From positions 16,140,414 to 16,204,413 of the forward strand of contig OZ026835.1 of the NCBI GenBank assembly GCA_964023205.1: a stretch of DNA of 64,000 bases, given 5' to 3'. Every line of letters starts with the position of its first letter. Position 1 is the first letter of the stretch. The stretch is from Lutraria lutraria. Taxonomy: Eukaryota > Mollusca > Bivalvia > Venerida > Mactridae. Positions 23,601 through 32,867 of this stretch are shown piece after piece. Both the position numbers and the translations under genes were made by a program. The notes under the pieces were generated by a model. The model saw only the letters and a list, made by a program, of their open reading frames with translations. It made no database searches and was not told the DNA's origin.

Positions 23601-26600
23601 ACACATTAAATACCTCTTTCCAACGATCTGTTTGATAAAAGTAAAGTCATTGGGTCACCGATTTGATCACCCACTAGGGCAGTTATTGTAACATTACAAT
23701 AAGTTCCGGGATCCAATCCGATTGCGGTGCTGCTTGTAATGTTAACTGTATGACTTTGTTCTTTTGTCATATAACTTATTCTGTTTGGGCTTCCGCAAGA
23801 AAAAAATGCTGTGTAATTATCTACTGTGCCAATAATTGGTGGGTTCCATGTTACAGTTATAAAATTGTGATCTATAACACTGACACGAACTGTTCCTGTG
23901 TCGATGCTGTCTGGGCCTGTAATTTAAGTATAATTCCATAGTTGATAATACAATTATTATGAACTATAAAAATGTGCAATTGTATTCTGTGTAGATATCT
24001 TTCCTAAGTACGATAGTTAGACTATTAGACTATCCACTGACTGTCTATCGTTCTGCATGTATAATCTTAAAACGGCAGTTTCTTTTTCTTTGTTTTATTT
24101 GTACAGTAAAACTTCTCCAGCGGCCTTCATCTTGATGACCATCGCTCCCCCCCCCCATCAAAAAACAGCATGGTTTTCCTACTGTACGATATAACTATTG
24201 AGCAACAATCTCTGAACAACAACAACATATTTTTTCTTATCCCAAAGGATGTTGCTATGTGATGATTGCACTATAATTCTTTTGTAATTACTTATTTGTA
24301 TAATTAAGGTCAAACTTAAAACAAACTTACGTGTATATGAAGTTATGAGAGAGTAGTTGTCACATTTGATCTCTTCTATCATTGTATAAATGTAAAACGA
24401 ATATTCAGTGCCTTTTATCAGTCCAGTTACCATGATATAATGTTCTGTACTGTCTGGATTTAATTCTATGACGGAATCTCCGTCATTGTACTCAATTCGA
24501 TAGAAGTTAAAAAACGATCCACTCCCTAAAAGTGTCAAGTTAATTTTGTCGAAATGTACATCTCCTTTTTCAATTTTAGGACCAAGCGGTGCTGAAAGGC
24601 ATTAGAAATGAATATGTTTTTCTACAGGGAATTTTCTAAGCGGTTGCAAAGTAATTAGTAACTGATTTCCAGATTTATCAAACGAGCGCATTTACGGGTG
24701 AGTGGTGTTAGTCAAGAAAAAGCGTAATGTAAACTACCATTCGTTCTGACTTTTAATATGCATTGTATAAAAATGAAATTCTACATTGTCATAATAAATA
24801 ATATTCTTATACACTGTTATGATAGACAAACAAAAATTGTCTGTTCGTATTAGAATTACTTATAAAAGGACATGAATTTAATTCTACGTAGAAAAATACA
24901 GGATTGTTGGAGTGTTCATGCCTACAAAGCGCTCACCAATCTCGATCCAGATTTATCGTTCCTTTCCAATCCACACAAATAACTTTGTACTAAAACCTCC
25001 ATTAACATTGGTCCGATAAATTGCACCAATTCGACTTATTGTCACCTCCGTAACATACAGATATTTATATTCAGATTTGCGTGAAACTCTACAAGAGTGA
25101 AGAAAGAATGACTTTATATATATTCAGTTCCTTTAACATACCTGTGTAAGACGCGTTGATCACTCGATTGATGCTGGTCAAATTATTGTTCACTACGGTA
25201 TATAACTCAAGTGAGTAGTTGGTTGCAACTTCAAGGTTTAAGACATACAATTCCGATGTTTTATTCGTATCTGTTTGATTTTGGCAAATTGTACCATTGC
25301 TACAATACTTCAAATAAACATAGTCAAAGTTTTCGTCTTGGTAAACATATCTTACTGTAAAATTATTGGCGTGTGCTGACGTCGTGGGAACGTAAATGGC
25401 CAATGGATCGCTTGGTCCTGTAAAATAAATAAGAATATCAGTAAAAGATCAAAGGTAATTAAACCTATAGAGGTGGCTATATCAATACAGAATATTAGTA
25501 TTTCACACACTCAAATATGCATAGAACATAAGATATTGCAATACTTTTCACGTACGTGTATATAATTCACGTGTGCTTCTATTACTTCTGATATCTGGAA
25601 CCGACGTTTCAATTTCCACCGTATACCGTGTCCCTGGCGTAAGATTTTCCACTGTAATAATGGAAGTCTGTGCACTTTCGGTGACATTTTTATCGCCGAC
25701 AATTACAGACCAGTTTGTAAAGGCTGGATTTGTATTGTTGATCGTTACTTCAATGCTGCTACTTGTGAGACTGCTCCCAAAATCAATATAATGTGGAAGA
25801 CTTGGCACTACAAAAGGTTTCAGAAATTTCTTTCATTTATATTGCGAACGCTTCTTGATAGTGAGTAGATTAAAGTGTATGCAAATGAATGACAAAAACT
25901 ACCTAATAAAGTAATACATGTAGACACACACCGTCCGATCATTTTATGCTGCAACCATATAAACAACCCATCAACCGTTCATTTACGTATTAAGTATAAA
26001 TGTTGACAGTCATTACGACATAAGAGGGAAGAAATTAATTATTTCAGGTTACTTTAAGGACATATCTGACAGTTTCCTCAATTTTACACATAGACATATA
26101 GGCAAAATAAAAACGTATAGAGAGATTTTTTTTTAACTTTGCACGATCATAGCATATAATAATAGAAACATTTTAAGCAAAGCAAAAATGAGTGTCGCGG
26201 TGCTCTTTTTTGAGTTATCTGCCCTTGAATGTGACTTTTTGGCTAATATTAGGTCATTTCAAGGGCAGATAATTCACAATGTAGGAAAACAAAGCCTTAT
26301 TTATTTTCCTTTTTATGTTGCCTTCTTCTTTTCATGCAATCGCCCAAAATTTCAAGAACTGGTATAAATGAGTGGTTTTGTATTTCTTTTATCTTTACTG
26401 TAACCAATGCCAATTTTCTAAAAAATTAGCCTAATTTTGAAGAATGTTCAGTCTGTTAACTTCAACTGAAAAAAGCTAATAAAAATATTAAATTTTGCAA
26501 GATATTTTGTATTTTGACCAAGAATAAAATGAGAAACATAAACCAAAAGTAAAAATATGGTATTTAAGATTTATGTATGAGTGATCTGCCCTTGAATTGA

Positions 26601-29600
26601 CCTAAATTAAGCTTAAACGTCATTTTCAAGGGCAGATAACTCAGAAACAAGCGCCGCATCCATCATTTTCTTTTAGCTTAAAATGGTTCTATTATCATAT
26701 GCTATGATCATGCAAAGTTTTAAAAAAAATCTCTCTATACGTTTTCATTTTGCCTATATGTTTAATAGTAAAATTACCGTCACGGATGCGCACTAAAATG
26801 CGCAATAGCAACTATCAGATATGTCCTTAAATATTGGTTAAACCAATAGTCTGTCGTACATGACTGACTATGTTTTTTTACTTATACACATGTAAATGTA
26901 ATACTATGAAACAATGCATGATCGTAAAGCACGTGACGTATCATCCTGTTGTATACCCACCGGTGTACGTTGAGACTTCCACAACAACGCTAAGTAAGTC
27001 AGAATATATAGACCAAATCCTCATAGCATAGTATCGCCCGGAACTCAGACCACTAATTAGTAAGTGAGTGCCATTTGTATCACGGTTGAACGTACACTTG
27101 TTAGTGTTAGTGAGGTTACAAATTGTTGTATCAGTTTGAACGTCAGTAAGAAAAACAACAGATATATGTGTATAGGAGTTTTCATCATTGTTAAACCACA
27201 GCGTAAATTCTGTTTCCTTAATATTCATGATCTGAACGTCTGGGGGTAAAGGGTCTGAAATCAATTGACAGAAGCTACATAATTATATACATAGTGGATT
27301 GGTACCTGGTATAATTGCGACAATGCCGTAAGAATACATTTTATCCAGTCACTTCCGCAAAATCGACCAGATCACAGGGTGCCGAATAAACTTTGCTTTA
27401 TTAGGTCTCCTGACCATGTGACTTGCGATAAACCGTCACCTGACCACGTCATCTGACGGACAATTTCTTATAACATAGTCGCCGGTTTAAATTCAGTGCC
27501 TGGGGTGCGGTTTTCCTAGCCGAAATGAATTGAGGTTGATCGATAAATGTTCTACGACTTACCAGTGTCTACATAACGTTTTCAAGATGTCCGACGTCGT
27601 TGTTTATCGTGACGTCAGTGAACGAGCGTGTCGTTACGCGCAGATTAATGAAAAAGTAACTAAATAGTCCCGAGTTTTTTCGCTTATTTAAGCAAATTTA
27701 GTGACTGGATAAATAAAATAATAGGTTAGTGACGTGGATTGAGTAAAAGTTTTTCCGGCTCGGCTGCGGAAATGATCGGATTCGCCTTCGGCTCACCCGA
27801 TAAATTCCTCCGCCTTGCAAGCTAAACTTACTCATCCACGACACGAACCTATTATTCTCTATATATACATTTAGATAATAAACAAACTTGAAAGCTATGA
27901 TAATGAAACTGGTATTTCTGTATGCTTACTTGGACACTAAACCTACAACCTAATTCAAAACGTGTTGCAATAAGCTTCGATACGGTGGAATCACACTTAC
28001 TTGTAATTAATTGTAGAACTAATGGCGAGTTACACAACATATCACCGGCTTGTGTAAATACACTGATGTTGTAATTGGTACCAGAAGATAAACCGGACAC
28101 GTTAAAAGACGACTGACTCTCCCTGGTAACACTACAATTGCCTGAACTGCAGGAGCTCTCGTCCAATGATGGAGGATTTATATAAAATACATAATTGGTG
28201 AAGTTCGTGCTAATGTCTTCCCATTGGACTGTAGTTCCCGCACTTGATGTATTCGTTACATTGCCAGATATGAGCGGTATTGGTCCTTAAAACATAAAAT
28301 ATTCCATAAGTGTTAGACAAAGAAGTTTTAGCTGTATCACGACACACTCATTTATTATCTTTAGTCAACTTCACGTCGGGCCTCCATGGTCAAGAGGCTA
28401 TGTAATTACATAGTCCTCACCGCTTTGAGTCGGAATCCCATCTAGGACCTGACAAAATGCAAAAGATAAGGACGATGGTTCCCTCTAAGTGTGAACATAG
28501 ACCTACTTAAACCGTTAAACATGAACAGTTGCCAAATGACCGTTGCTGTTGGTGCGACAGCACCAGAGACTATAATCAGATTACCTTGATGAAACGTATG
28601 CTGTCCAATTACAGCAACGACGGAATATCAACCGACGTCGAATGTGATCTATAAACGCGATACCAATAGTAACAACAGCAACATGATGAAAAGCACGTTC
28701 ATACAATATATTAAGTGTACAGTTAAACCTGTGAATAAAAGACACCTTTGGAAAAACATAATGTGACCTATACTGACTAGTGACCTTTATTCGGAGGTCA
28801 TTTTGATGTAAATAATGAATGGAGATTCGTGAAACAATTGCCTTTATTCACAAGATGGCCGCTAACACAGGTTTGCCTGTACTAGAATTAAGAGACCTAA
28901 AAATACCAACTAGTATACGAAGAAGCACTGATGCCATCCAAACTTAATATCACCGGTCCAGTAGTTGCAGTGTGAACGGTTACATTGTAAGATATACCAG
29001 GTACCAATCCACTAAACGTAACTTCCGTCATATTTTGTTCTCTGGAGATATTGCAGTTCCCGTTTACAGCATCGCATGTGCTTTGAAGGCTCTCAGGAAC
29101 AGGAAGCACGCTAACGACAAAGAAATCGAATGAAATCGTGTCGTTAATGTCCCATTTTGCCGTAAAATTGTTCTCCTGAACATTTTCTATGATCACTTCA
29201 TTTGTAGGCAAAGGTGCTAAAATAATTCAGAAATTAAATACCAATATGTTCTGAAATCAATTATTTTGCATATAATATTAACATGTATAGGGCCGCTCTG
29301 GAGAGGTTGTATACGGTATATTCATATAACCATTGACTGTCGTGCATTGAAAGAGGTTGTTAAAATGAATATACAGATCCAGAGTTTACACCAGACATAT
29401 AATTCACGGCAAACAATATCTCCTATATTCTATTGATTTCTGTTTATCGCTACATTGCAGTTTTAGATGTTATTCTCAACAGAGATTGAATGTCTCTTTC
29501 CTGGTTCGTTTGTAACCGCTTGTTGATGCACGCCAGAACTATATCTCTTAAGCAACTCGTCTCATTTTCTTTTCACATAAACCAACGTAAGTATATAATG

Positions 29601-31779
29601 ATATAAGACTGCATATTTGGGTGTTTAAGCTTAAAGAATCGGTAGCAACTGTAGGTTTCTTATTACGAAGATGACCCTGATATGCATTGAAACCGTCTTA
29701 TAAAGTGCTCCATCTCTGAGCATTCACAGCGTGTACTAAGTCGTTCTTCGGAACTAAGAAGTGAAAACGCCGGTTTCATATTCTATTAACTTAAACATAA
29801 GAAGGCCACAATAATATTTGTCACTGATTGGATACAATACCTCTTTGATTTATCGTCTTTTATAAATCTTGCCAAGAATGTTACTGACACTGGTTTGACA
29901 CAAAAATTATAACCTACGCATAATAACAAGCTCATTAGATAAATACATCGTATAAACCGACTCTTTTCCGTATTTGGACGATTATATGGGGTCTAAAAAT
30001 TGTTTGGTTCTGGTATTATGCTCATCAAAATAAGGTAGTTATATTAGGTCGGGCATTGTTTGGCTCCTGGAAGTGTGTGCAAAGGTAAAAACTGAGACAA
30101 GAGATGTTCTGTTCCTTGGCCCTAAAAAGCTAGTGTCCCGTGGAAAATTAAGGATGAACGGAGAACCAGAAACAAACATTTTGTTTTCCTTAAATTTAAC
30201 CTAATTAGCTAGTTTTTGACCCCAGATGACCCATGCTCGAATTTGTCCTACATACTGTACTATCAAGATAAATACTTTGACAAGATTTGGTGAAGATGAT
30301 CAAAACCGTGACATCTACAGCGTTGACAATGTTTTTTAACTAATATTTGACCTCGTGACCTAGAGTGTAACACCAGATATTACCCATGTTTGAACTTTTC
30401 CTGCATACCATAACAACTAAACATTTTGACAATCAAAACTTTTAAGAAATTCGTAAGATTTGACCAGGTGATCTAACTATTTATCCTAGATGATCCATTT
30501 TCGAACTTCTGTAAGATATCATTAAGAAAAACATTATGACATAATACACTCAAACTAAAAACGAGACATCTAGTGTGTTCACAAGGCAACACTTGACGCC
30601 TCGATACGACGAACAAAGAGCGATCACAAAAGCTCACCCTGAGCACTTGTGCTCATGTGAGCTAGTAAAAAACGAAACATCGAAATAGCAAATGATTGTC
30701 ACAAGTTAACTTACGCATACAACCAGTCCTATATATAGATGTCGTTTGTTCATCAGAATGTGTGAAGAAATACAGTTCTAACAAGTATTTTCGCCCAGGT
30801 GCCAAATTATCAATGACGACTTCATCCCAGAAGCCTGATTCTCCATTATCTGTCGATATCGTTTTCCCGCCAGTGGGTTGGTTAATATCTATAGTGAGAT
30901 TTTTATAATCGATGGACACGACCGTAACTTTTAGAGAAGTATAATTGACTATCACAATGCTCAGATAGATACTTGAATCCACATCGACTTCTGTAAATAA
31001 AAGTATTTAAAGTACAATTGGTGATACAAAACATTAATAATTAATACATGTGTAACGTATTTAAAAGTACGTAAATATAAAAAACATAACATGAAACTTG
31101 AGTTGACTACTCTTGAAAATTAAAGAAAGACCATGGATTATGTATCATGCCGCCATCCATATGCGTGTTGTTTCAATGACATCATGTGGTATTTATATTC
31201 CATTCAGTTCACATGACGATTTTCTGTTGTTCGGAACGAACAATATTGAAGTGGTTTTCAACATTGGGTCGGGAAATTTTCACTAACTACATCTACCGAC
31301 GAGCTACTGTTTCCTTCCGACTGTGAAAATAGCAACAATTTTACAATTTATTGAACAACAAAAAGGCCAAATAGTATGCGCATTAAATAATATTGGTCCC
31401 AGAAATTAGGTTTGTGCAGATACCAAACATAGTTCTGTATATTGTCAGGAATTACATAAAGATAAGAAAATAAAAATATATTGACTAACTTTTAGTTCCA
31501 ACAATGTAGATAACATCAAAGAACGAAATTTATTTTTCATTTCTGCGCTGTATGTCTCTTTTAAAGACATTTCTTGTTAATTCTTGAATCATGATCTACT
31601 CGTGGCTTTACGTATACAATGAGAAAAATGTTCATATTCTAGTGGTTTCTAACACGAAAGGTGTACATACTTGGAGCTGGTGTAGTAGTTGAATTAGAAT
31701 TCTCTTCGGTTGTCTGAGCGGCAACAAAAGTGGAACCAGTGAATATTTGTAGTCCACATACGAGTGATACAGTAACAAG
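8532..31779 (-). CDS. gene 2: FN3-repeat transmembrane receptor, likely receptor tyrosine phosphatase ectodomain (partial)
   Basis: Minus-strand gene read from a signal-peptide exon (31671-31779) through about sixteen FN3 domains. Most upstream FN3 domains occupy one exon each (30715-30990 through 23614-23915). Those at 23.4-21.6 kb and the 'b' domains are split in two by an intron. FN3 hallmarks recur: a W or F in strand B, a Leu followed by P/G and Y-x-[VI] in strand F, and many N-x-S/T glycosylation sites. The last three FN3 pairs are a triplicated cassette. The transmembrane and cytoplasmic parts lie beyond position 1. The adjacent phosphatase gene carries a clearly paralogous FN3 pair (shared LYTGPT and LPYSNYT motifs), so gene 2 is probably a tandem paralogue of that phosphatase. 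A different intracellular part, or a soluble protein, cannot be excluded. The start codon exon was not found. Confidence 0.8.
8829..9114. mobile_element. MITE in cassette copy A
   Basis: About 286 bp with degenerate inverted ends running from CATGTTCAGAATCCTATTGG to CCGTAAGCATG, sharing the inner block ATATCAAATGTCGT opposite ACGGCATTTGACAT. The interior is a mesh of GCGATACG, ACGACAATG and CATTGTCG words in both orientations. Orthologous copies sit at 14719-15009 and 17292-17576, so it inserted before the cassette triplication. Reading frames here are artefacts of the repeat. Confidence 0.7.
9179..9469 (-). CDS. gene 2 exon: FN3-a, cassette copy A
   Basis: A complete FN3 domain: PGQVNESSVEVVTTSN, then INWSPPC, NGIITQYMIKLVN, NLLPYSNYTVVISGFTTIGQ and FQTKIG. 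Acceptor TAG at 9470, donor GTAAGT at 9173-9178. Compared with copies B and C it has R for G, P for Q and G for A at single positions. Confidence 0.88.
9551..9618 (+). repeat. tRNA-Arg(UCU)-like SINE head, copy A
   Basis: Acceptor arms GAGCCGG and TCGGCTC can pair, with an A-box-like TAGTCCAGTGG, anticodon-loop region ACTTCTAAAC (UCU) and B-box-like GGTTCGAATG. The 3' end runs into a non-tRNA body, and related copies sit at the same place in the other cassettes (15446, 18014). This fits a tRNA-derived SINE relic better than a functional tRNA gene. Confidence 0.6.
10735..12004 (+). repeat. minisatellite, about 48-55 bp unit
   Basis: About two dozen copies of a unit like TTGATAGTGTTGTATGATAG / AAGATATAATAATTTAACAT / TGTTCCTTA. 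Copies at about 11330-11620 are 55 bp and almost identical (with ATAATGACTGTTC inserted), while outer copies are 48-50 bp and more diverged. One more unit lies beyond the mariner-like insertion, at 12893-12945, showing the array was split. Confidence 0.85.
12005..12892. mobile_element. mariner-like MITE inserted in the minisatellite
   Basis: The ends CAGTAAAACCTGTTCC (12005) and GACAGGTTTCACTG (to 12892) are inverted. The inner words ACCACCTTTTACGAGC and CTTGCGTGGTCGCTTAAGAC match another element at 44069-44324. The CAGT-type termini and the TA at 12893 suggest a Tc1/mariner-type element. It interrupts a satellite unit (TTGATAGTATTG before, TATAATGGAGG after). Confidence 0.6.
13866..13994 (-). 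CDS. gene 2 exon: FN3-b 3' half, cassette copy B
   Basis: Encodes FHAKTCTVTGLKPFWNYTVT followed by ATTEAGSTVSLSVFGITAQT, strands E to G of the FN3-b domain. Acceptor CAG just above 13994, donor GTACAC. It joins the half-exon at 14422-14586. Confidence 0.85.
14422..14586 (-). CDS. gene 2 exon: FN3-b 5' half, cassette copy B
   Basis: Same exon as 8532-8696 and 16995-17159, with LYTGPTNYSVTVVDLTNTTG and the CGTGGYGK end. The intron below it contains the empty TTAA target site (near 14276-14279) into which the composite transposon inserted in copy A. Confidence 0.88.
14719..15009. mobile_element. MITE in cassette copy B
   Basis: Same element as 8829-9114 but noticeably more diverged. For example it has a TCCAAACTCGACGCACGGCA insertion-type difference and AACAACAGTACACGAC in the interior, whereas copies A and C are nearly identical to each other. 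Confidence 0.65.
15074..15364 (-). CDS. gene 2 exon: FN3-a, cassette copy B
   Basis: A complete FN3 domain, identical in layout to 9179-9469: INWSPPCQTNGIITQYMIKL, LLPYSNYTVVISAFTTIGQG, then FQTKIG. Acceptor TAG at 15365, donor GTAAGT at 15068-15073. Confidence 0.88.
15446..15512 (+). repeat. tRNA-like SINE head, copy B (degenerate)
   Basis: Corresponds to 9551-9618. One base of the A box and one G of the B box are missing (GGTTGCCAGTGG, CATGGTTCGAATC), and acceptor pairing is lost. Confidence 0.55.
16445..16573 (-). CDS. gene 2 exon: FN3-b 3' half, cassette copy C
   Basis: Encodes KTCTVTGLKPFWNYTVTVKA and SVSAFGITAQTG; 13866-13994 is its near-identical counterpart. Acceptor CAG above 16573, donor GTGCAT. 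Confidence 0.85.
16995..17159 (-). CDS. gene 2 exon: FN3-b 5' half, cassette copy C
   Basis: Encodes MPRNVTTEHVDSHPDSLMIH, then SPELYTGPTNYSVTVVDL, NNTTETCGTGGYGK. It differs from A and B at S/F, N/T and E/G positions. Acceptor CAG, donor GTAAAT. Confidence 0.88.
17292..17576. mobile_element. MITE in cassette copy C
   Basis: Nearly identical to 8829-9114 in copy A, including the CCCCTCGACGCACGGCAACG start, and unlike copy B. Confidence 0.65.
17642..17932 (-). CDS. gene 2 exon: FN3-a, cassette copy C
   Basis: A complete FN3 domain with INWSPPCQTNGIITQYMIKL and LLPYSNYTVVISAFTTIGQS. It differs from A and B at the K/N, S/G and T/K positions. First exon of the most upstream cassette. Confidence 0.88.
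18014..18082 (+). repeat. tRNA-like SINE head, copy C
   Basis: Counterpart of 9551-9618: GAGTCGGTGGTCCAGTGG, anticodon region ACTTTTAAAC (no longer UCU), GGTTCGAATGTCGGCTC. Relic. Confidence 0.55.
18367..18442. mobile_element. 76-bp hairpin MITE
   Basis: The arms CGAGGGTTCAACGCAGCACT (with GTCGTAACT) and AGTTACGACAGTG (with TTGCGCTGAGCCCTCG) are inverted around a short AT-rich loop. The ATTT-CGAGGG start and CCCTCG-ATTTG end match the 3.3-kb element at 10379-13696, so it may be a miniature of that family. Confidence 0.65.
18608..19102. mobile_element. foldback element with nested palindromes
   Basis: The left arm (18608-18697, ATGGTGGCTGGTTTATGCCA onward) is repeated inverted at about 19012-19102 (TGGCATAAATCAGCCACCAT). 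The arms are themselves made of CGAAAATGCGAAAAAGCGAA words. A second inverted pair, GCGTTCCGGTTGTACAAGCG and CGCATGCGTAACCGGAACGC, lies inside at about 18708-18788. No coding function; open frames here are low complexity. Confidence 0.75.
19103..20152. other. gene 2 intron, no gene seen
   Basis: AT-rich intron between the FN3 exon at 20153-20476 and cassette C. A poly-G run of about 18 lies near 19645-19662. I see no coding region or recognisable element. Confidence 0.6.
20153..20476 (-). CDS. gene 2 exon: complete FN3 domain
   Basis: Encodes VPSAAPILNVTSTSNSTITL, TWKRLNKYEEGNGAIIKYTI, LKNLRPFWTYNLTISAWTTI and GEGNESTCDECVVTTMQ. Classic FN3 with Trp in strand B and L-R-P-F-x-x-Y. Acceptor CAG above 20476, donor GTAAGG. 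Last FN3 before the triplicated cassettes. Confidence 0.9.
20696..21544. mobile_element. long foldback element with CACTG termini
   Basis: Arms of about 310 bp (20696-about 21003 and about 21238-21544) are inverted and highly similar. The ends are CACTGTGTGGTAGCACTGTA and TACAGTGCTACCACTCAGTG, flanked on both sides by TATAT (20691-20695, 21545-21549), a possible 5-bp duplication. The 230-bp centre holds four direct copies of a CCGTTGCGTACAG-like word (about 21023, 21059, 21085 and a variant near 21116). No transposase. It lies about 30 bp from the exon at 21574-21754. Confidence 0.8.
21574..21754 (-). CDS. gene 2 exon: FN3 3' half
   Basis: Encodes RIGYMNIMNCNDTITRTDEV, then HKLHAYRRYFIYVQAFTSCW and YMKILDT, fitting strands D to G of FN3 (L-x-x-Y-x-x-Y-x-x-x-V-Q-A). 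Acceptor TAG above 21754; the donor at about 21568-21573 (GTATTT) is weaker. It pairs with the half-exon at 23211-23398 across a 1.45-kb intron. Confidence 0.7.
21755..23210. other. gene 2 intron, nothing recognised
   Basis: About 1.45 kb of AT-rich intron between the two halves of one FN3 domain. No element ends, RNA gene or coding region could be supported. Confidence 0.55.
23211..23398 (-). CDS. gene 2 exon: FN3 5' half
   Basis: Encodes APQIVNTYRFNYGENHASLS, WWKPKISNGIVRACAVFVFD and YGSTEVVGTPCQ, strands A to C' of FN3. Acceptor CAG, donor GTGAAT. Confidence 0.8.
23614..23915 (-). CDS. gene 2 exon: complete FN3 domain
   Basis: Encodes PDSIDTGTVRVSVIDHNFIT, VTWNPPIIGTVDNYTAFFSC and GLDPGTYCNVTITALVGDQI. 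FN3 with Trp in strand B and L-D-P-G-x-Y. Acceptor CAG, donor GTATTT. Confidence 0.88.
24331..24591 (-). CDS. gene 2 exon: FN3 domain
   Basis: Encodes APLGPKIEKGDVHFDKINLT, FNFYRIEYNDGDSVIELNPD and VTGLIKGTEYSFYIYTMIEE. A divergent FN3 without the strand-B Trp. Acceptor CAG, donor GTAAGT. Confidence 0.85.
24592..25140. other. gene 2 intron, nothing recognised
   Basis: AT-rich intron of about 550 bp. No element or RNA gene seen. Confidence 0.55.
25141..25417 (-). CDS. gene 2 exon: FN3 domain
   Basis: Encodes PSDPLAIYVPTTSAHANNFT, VRYVYQDENFDYVYLKYCSN and LEVATNYSLELYTVVNNNLT, with five or more N-glycosylation sites. Acceptor CAG, donor GTATGT. Confidence 0.85.
25556..25807 (-). CDS. gene 2 exon: FN3 domain
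   Basis: Encodes VPSLPHYIDFGSSLTSSSIE, NTNPAFTNWSVIVGDKNVTE and VENLTPGTRYTVEIETSVPD. Acceptor TAG, donor GTACGT. Confidence 0.85.
26058..26826. mobile_element. TTAA-flanked foldback MITE
   Basis: The ends GGACATATCTGACAGTT (26058) and AACTATCAGATATGTCC (to 26826) are inverted and each flanked by TTAA (26054-26057, 26827-26830). Arms of roughly 230 bp include TATAGAGAGATTTTTTTT opposite AAAATCTCTCTATACG. Inner pairs of ATCTGCCCTTGAA and TTCAAGGGCAGAT recur four times. It is unrelated in sequence to the other TTAA elements. Confidence 0.8.
26961..27254 (-). CDS. gene 2 exon: FN3 domain
   Basis: Encodes DPLPPDVQIMNIKETEFTLW, FNNDENSYTHISVVFLTDVQ and ISGLSSGRYYAMRIWSIYSD. Acceptor CAG; donor GTGGGT. 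Confidence 0.87.
27338..27860. repeat. foldback repeat in gene 2 intron
   Basis: TTTTATCCAGTCACT (27340) and AGTGACTGGATAAAT (27700) form an outer inverted pair. A 140-bp hairpin follows at about 27717-27857: AATAATAGGTTAGTGACGTG with TTGAGTAAAAG, opposite CTTACTCATCCACG with AACCTATTATTCT. Probably a MITE relic; its borders are uncertain. Confidence 0.55.
28001..28285 (-). CDS. gene 2 exon: FN3 domain
   Basis: Encodes GPIPLISGNVTNTSSAGTTV, QWEDISTNFTNYVFYINPPS and NVSGLSSGTNYNISVFTQAG. Acceptor AAG, donor GTAAGT. Confidence 0.87.
28375..28450 (+). repeat. possible tRNA-derived SINE fragment
   Basis: GGGCCTCCATGGTCAAGAGG contains an A-box-like TGGTCAAGAGG, and GAGTCGGAATCCC about 40 bp further is B-box-like. 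ATGTAATTACAT forms a short hairpin between. No clear tail or target duplication was found. Confidence 0.35.
28912..29216 (-). CDS. gene 2 exon: FN3 domain
   Basis: Encodes APLPTNEVIIENVQENNFTA, KWDINDTISFDFFVVSVLPV and FSGLVPGISYNVTVHTATTG. Acceptor TAG; the donor is probably GTTGGT, so the 3' edge is uncertain by several bases. Confidence 0.85.
29217..30714. other. gene 2 intron of 1.5 kb, no gene seen
   Basis: Non-coding. Between about 30200 and 30500 there are loosely repeated phrases such as TTTTTGACCCCAGATGACCC, TAACTAATATTTGACCTCGTGACC and GATTTGACCAGGTGATCTAA (with TGATCCATTTTCGAACTT), as in degenerate tandem repeats. No coding potential found. Confidence 0.5.
30715..30990 (-). CDS. 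gene 2 exon: first FN3-like domain
   Basis: Encodes VDVDSSIYLSIVIVNYTSLK, VTVVSIDYKNLTIDINQPTG and VIDNLAPGRKYLLELYFFTH. The L-A-P-G-R-x-Y turn is typical of FN3; the strand-B Trp is absent. Acceptor CAG, donor GTAAGT. Confidence 0.82.
31671..31779 (-). CDS. gene 2 exon: signal peptide and Ser/Thr-rich linker
   Basis: Encodes the hydrophobic run LVTVSLVCGLQIFTGSTFVA, then AQTTEENSNSTTTPAPS. A likely signal peptidase site follows FVAA. The acceptor (TTCTTTCACAG) is strong, so the initiator Met probably lies in a separate upstream exon that I could not find. A Met at 31881 in the same open frame is a weaker alternative start. Donor GTATGT. Confidence 0.7.
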
Positions 31780-31782
31780 CTG

Positions 31783-32835
31783 TGAAAGAAAATTATTGTT
31801 TACTTTTGAAAGTTTTATGAACGTAGGTTTGTTATGTGGTACTGATGTGTAAAAGTAGGAGGAAAATGAAGTGTCCGACAAGGAGCTCTAACTCGCGGTC
31901 CCCTGCTTGCAAATCAAATGCTAGATACCAACATAACAGGCTGTAACAGAGCTGGTCGGGTTAATATCATATACCAATACTGATAGATCATGCTCATGGC
32001 AGCTAATGTAATTGGAGGAGTAAAATCATGTACCTAATATAATAATGTAAGTAATGCAGGGCTCAAACCCGCAACCTCCTGCTTGCAAGTCAGATTATCT
32101 ACCAACATGCTGTCGGAGTCAAGTTATTTCTACCAATTCTATAAACAACACTGCTACCAGAGGCGGATCCAGGATTTCTGGTTAGGGGCGAAATATTCAA
32201 GAATTAGGTAGCTGGGCGAAATTGTGTGCGGGGACAATATATAGATCTATTTCATTTCTATCTATGGTCCGGTGCAACCCCCGCCCCCTACTTAAATCCG
32301 CATCTAGTTACAAATATTTATAACTGGAAAAAATACTAGCTGATTTTCTACAATTTTATTACATATTTAAAATATTAATATATTCTAGACAATCTAAGTA
32401 CTGACAATATAGTCTATTTAAAATAACATCGTTATAGCGAAACGAATCAATCATTTTATTGCAACAGCGCTTAATATTTCAAATTTTGTAGTAACATTTC
32501 ATTACAGGATTTGATCAACATATTGCATTATTTTATAATCAATCCGGTATTGTGTAACCTGAGAAAAGTATGCAAATTTTAAAACAGTGATATATAACCA
32601 GGGGCCAATCTGATCATTTCCCGGACAGGTAGACACATGCGGTAGTATTTGAGGACATGCACTTACCCCAAAATACTTGAAATACATCCTACTCGTCGCA
32701 GAATCTGATGGTTTTCGTCTCACATCCTAATTTCTGGCCGCCGTCAGGTGAATTTGTGTGTTTTGGCATTATGACGTCATTTCAAAAAATGGCGCTTAAA
32801 TTTATCACGTCTTCCAAGAAATCACGTACATTTAA
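31783..32835. other. upstream of gene 2, no coding exon recognised
   Basis: Should hold the missing 5' exon and promoter of gene 2, but neither could be recognised. Two short related phrases, CAAATCAAATGCTAGATACCAACAT-like at about 31911 and CAAGTCAGATTATCTACCAACAT-like at about 32085, suggest a diverged duplication of about 175 bp. Confidence 0.4.
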
Positions 32836-32867
32836 GGTAGTTCGCGGTGTTGCTCGGCAAAAAAGAA

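Noticed and set aside
31779..31881. Start of gene 2 at the Met at 31881 without an upstream exon
   Set aside because: A strong splice acceptor stands at 31780-31790 and the extra residues do not look like a signal peptide; kept only as a weaker alternative.
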